DNA of 7,459 bases from assembly GCA_030152585.1 (NCBI GenBank), contig JASLJC010000028.1, forward strand, positions 1 to 7,459, in the 5' to 3' direction. Positions 6,123 to 7,459 of this stretch are shown here, piece after piece. This DNA is from Savagea sp. GTDB lineage: Bacteria; Bacillota; Bacilli; Bacillales_A; Planococcaceae. Each line of letters begins with the position of its first letter. Position 1 is the stretch's first letter. The notes under the pieces were generated by a model, which did no database searches, had not been told where the DNA came from, and saw only the letters and a program-made list of their open reading frames with translations. Position numbers and translations under genes: made by a program.

Positions 6123-6166
6123 GTCTCTTTCTTTCTTTCGAAAGGTTTTATCTAAAGAAGAGAGAC
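6123..6166. repeat. 12-bp hairpin with one bulge
   Basis: Bases 6123-6134 (GTCTCT then TTCTTT) pair with 6154-6166, leaving G6160 bulged. The loop contains the 10-bp palindrome CTTTCGAAAG (6135-6144). No T-run follows, so it is not called as a terminator. Its function is unknown. Confidence 0.5.
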
Positions 6167-6296
6167 AAATCTCCATCGGACTGTTACAAATAATCTCTCG
6201 TTGAATCGACTGAATGAAAATAGATTGAGTGAAAATCCGTCGCTACAAAAGGTTAAAGAATATTTGAAAATTCGGCTATTTTTAAAAATATTAAAA

Positions 6297-6310
6297 TGAA
6301 AACGTTTCCA
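6297..6310 (+). promoter_or_regulatory. cre-like site (possible CcpA binding)
   Basis: TGAAAACGTTTCCA matches the catabolite-responsive consensus TGWAANCGNTNWCA at all but one position (C where W is expected). It lies about 600 bp before the adhesin start, which is far for direct control unless the promoter is also distant. Confidence 0.4.
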
Positions 6311-6586
6311 CCTTATTACTTTTGTAAAAAAGAGATAAGAGAGAAATGAAAAAAAGTAAGCAATTCAATAAAAAATAAAAAGAAAGGTTCTCACTAAAAA
6401 TAAAAACTTCAAATAAACTTCAAAAATAAGAAGGAGAAAAGCAAAATAACAAGAAAAAACAAAACAAAACAAATTAATATATTAAAAATAAAGAAAAGAT
6501 GAAAGAAATAGCAAGAAGTCCGATATATATAACAGAGCCAATTAGTATATAACAAAAGTAAAAGTTGTGGATATTACTCGGAAATA

Positions 6587-6600
6587 TCGTTTGTAAACGA
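6587..6600. promoter_or_regulatory. Perfect 6-bp-arm palindrome, possible operator
   Basis: TCGTTT-GT-AAACGA is a perfect palindrome with a 2-bp centre. A second inverted repeat, GATATT (6570-6575) with AATATC (6583-6588), shares two bases with it, so the two could not both form in RNA. A weak cre-like match also begins at 6592. No regulator can be named. Confidence 0.3.
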
Positions 6601-6658
6601 AAATAAATAACTCAATATAGTCAAAATGGCTTAAAATACATAAAAGAAAAGATTTTCT

Positions 6659-6687
6659 TTGAAAAGTATTAAACTATAGTATATTGT
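6659..6687 (+). promoter_or_regulatory. Candidate promoter of the adhesin gene
   Basis: TTGAAA (6659-6664) is followed 17 bp later by TATTGT (6682-6687), or 15 bp later by TATATT. This would leave a leader of over 200 nt before the GTG start. In DNA this AT-rich, chance matches are common. Confidence 0.25.
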
Positions 6688-6811
6688 GAACGATATAGAA
6701 AGAGGAATGCAAAAGTACTCTTTTTGAAACAAACTAAAAGTCATAGAGTATATCCAAAAATAACTAAAAATCAAATCGATTATTACTTCATTTCGTAAAT
6801 AAATTGAAACT

Positions 6812-6833
6812 TTTACGTACATATGTGCGTAAA
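6812..6833. promoter_or_regulatory. 22-bp near-palindrome upstream of the adhesin, operator candidate
   Basis: The arms TTTACGTACAT (6812-6822) and ATGTGCGTAAA (6823-6833) are complementary at 10 of 11 positions around a central CATATG. A further direct copy of CGTAAAT occurs at 6794-6800, besides the one at 6828-6834. The site is about 75 bp before the adhesin start and lies either in the promoter zone or in the leader. Confidence 0.4.
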
Positions 6834-6908
6834 TAAGATAGAAAAATTTTAGAAGTAATCTGTTTTGATTTTTAAATAAAAGATTAAGAAGAAAGAGGGA
6901 TAGCCAAA

Positions 6909-7459
6909 GTGAAAAAGTATAGTCAGTTGTTTTCTTCATTATTAGTTGTGTTGTTAATGTTAAATTTAGCTACACCAGCAATTGCATTAGCTTCAACAGA
7001 AGGAATCGACACAAGCGACATTGTAGAAGGCGATGTTGCAAATGAAGTAGAACAATCAGTAGCAGATCCACTAGAAATAGTTGAAGAACAAATCGTAGAG
7101 CCTGCTCCGGCAGTGGAAACGAATGAAGAGCAAGTGGAGGTGTCACAACCCGTAGAAGAGACGGCGACACACCCGGCAGCTCAAACAGAAGTAGAAAAAC
7201 TTCAAGAAGCAAATGAAGTGACACATGAAGCAATGAAAGTTGCGGAAGAAAATGTAGCAAACCAAGTTCGATCAGGTAGAAACTTGATTCCTGTGAAGAT
7301 TACGAATACAGAACTTAAAGGAAATAAAGATACTTACCATAATGGAGATCAAATTGGTATTAAAATGGATTGGAACATTACTCCAGGAACGACAGTTCAA
7401 TCAGGAGATTATTTCGAAGTTTCTTATCCACACTTCTTAAATGTTGCGAATCAAACACT
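6909..7459 (+). CDS. Secreted adhesin-like surface protein, N-terminal part (runs off the window)
   Basis: A GTG at 6909 preceded by GAGGG (6895-6899) opens a frame that continues to the last base, 183 codons so far. An in-frame TAA at 6885-6887 excludes a longer start. Residues 1-28 form a clear signal peptide: basic MKK, a hydrophobic core (7-20), and probable cleavage after A-L-A (26-28). Residues 30-125 are acidic, low-complexity and rich in E, V and Q, like the unstructured stalk after the signal of many Gram-positive wall proteins. From about 126 the sequence turns into a beta-rich stretch (L-I-P-V-K-I-T-N, then H-N-G-D-Q-I-G-I-K-M-D-W and S-G-D-Y-F-E-V) that resembles the first Ig-like domain of fibrinogen/collagen-binding (SdrG/Bbp-like) adhesins. 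An LPXTG anchor is expected but lies outside the window. The exact family and ligand are unknown. Confidence 0.8.
   Translation, partial: MKKYSQLFSSLLVVLLMLNLATPAIALASTEGIDTSDIVEGDVANEVEQSVADPLEIVEEQIVEPAPAVETNEEQVEVSQPVEETATHPAAQTEVEKLQEANEVTHEAMKVAEENVANQVRSGRNLIPVKITNTELKGNKDTYHNGDQIGIKMDWNITPGTTVQSGDYFEVSYPHFLNVANQT

Larger units (their letters stand above)
5740..6908. other. Long gene-free region between groEL and the adhesin gene
   Basis: No open frame here looks like a real protein. The first part holds the groEL terminator, the ISL3-type end, the 132-nt palindrome and a second terminator. From about 6106 the DNA becomes very AT-rich, with a hairpin (6123-6166), a cre-like box (6297-6310), an A-rich, T-poor plus strand (about 6320-6500) that includes tandem AAAAC units, and several short palindromes before the adhesin start. 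Composition differs sharply from the conserved block on the left, which fits a junction between core and accessory DNA. Confidence 0.7.

Noticed and set aside
6533..6538. CAGAGCC-type word as a right ISL3 end paired with 5884
   Set aside because: It lacks the inner CCCCAACA block at the right distance, so it does not match the terminal motif.
6499..6552. 17-codon open frame (MKEIARSPI...) and a 10-codon frame at 6346-6378 as leader peptides
   Set aside because: Neither has a clear ribosome binding site or a coupled structure, and such short frames are expected by chance.
6631..6939. 102-aa minus-strand open frame rich in F, L and Y
   Set aside because: It overlaps the signal peptide region of the adhesin on the other strand; its composition is what AT-rich non-coding DNA yields.
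6970..7260. Leucine-rich minus-strand open frame
   Set aside because: It is the antisense of the glutamate-rich adhesin stalk, whose codons read as leucine and valine codons in reverse.

Overview
The window looks like chromosomal DNA from a low-GC Gram-positive bacterium of the order Bacillales. The evidence is the gene order ABC-F ATPase (ydiF-type) / rex / CPBP protease (ydiL-type) / groES-groEL, a perfect CIRCE operator, a TTG-started groES, strong AGGAGG ribosome binding sites and an LPXTG-adhesin-like N-terminus. The order matches the Bacillus subtilis ydiF-ydiH(rex)-...-ydiL-groESL neighbourhood, but the Tat translocase genes (tatAY/tatCY) and ydiK that lie there in B. subtilis are absent. 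A Planococcaceae-like host is only a weak guess.

Layout. 1-141: the tail of an insertion sequence, namely the last 35 codons of an ISL3-type transposase (+), a small hairpin, and a terminal repeat that stops 5 bp short of the next gene's stop codon. 147-2090 (-): complete ABC-F ATPase. 2091-2219: divergent control region. 2220-2885 (+): rex, the NADH-sensing repressor. 2863-2902: one hairpin that can terminate both convergent genes. 2906-3622 (-): CPBP membrane protease. 3623-3804: divergent region carrying the groESL promoter and CIRCE. 3805-4065 and 4102-5739 (+): groES-groEL operon, ended by a terminator at 5837-5882.

5740-6908 has no convincing gene. At 5884 a second ISL3-type terminal motif (GGTTCT-N8-TGTTGGGG) abuts the groEL terminator. 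It is followed by a 132-nt nested inverted repeat and then a strong intrinsic terminator (6055-6101). This looks like a solo IS end, a MITE-like element or a structured RNA. Very AT-rich DNA follows, with a cre-like site and operator-like palindromes. At 6909 a GTG starts a secreted, acidic, adhesin-like protein that runs off the window.

The core genes are housekeeping ones: ribosome-associated ATPase, redox sensing and protein folding under HrcA control. The accessory interest is at the two edges, where ISL3-type ends flank the conserved block, and in GroES, which lacks about 8 residues where the roof beta-hairpin normally lies. I did not find a defence system, CRISPR array or other clearly new multi-gene system.
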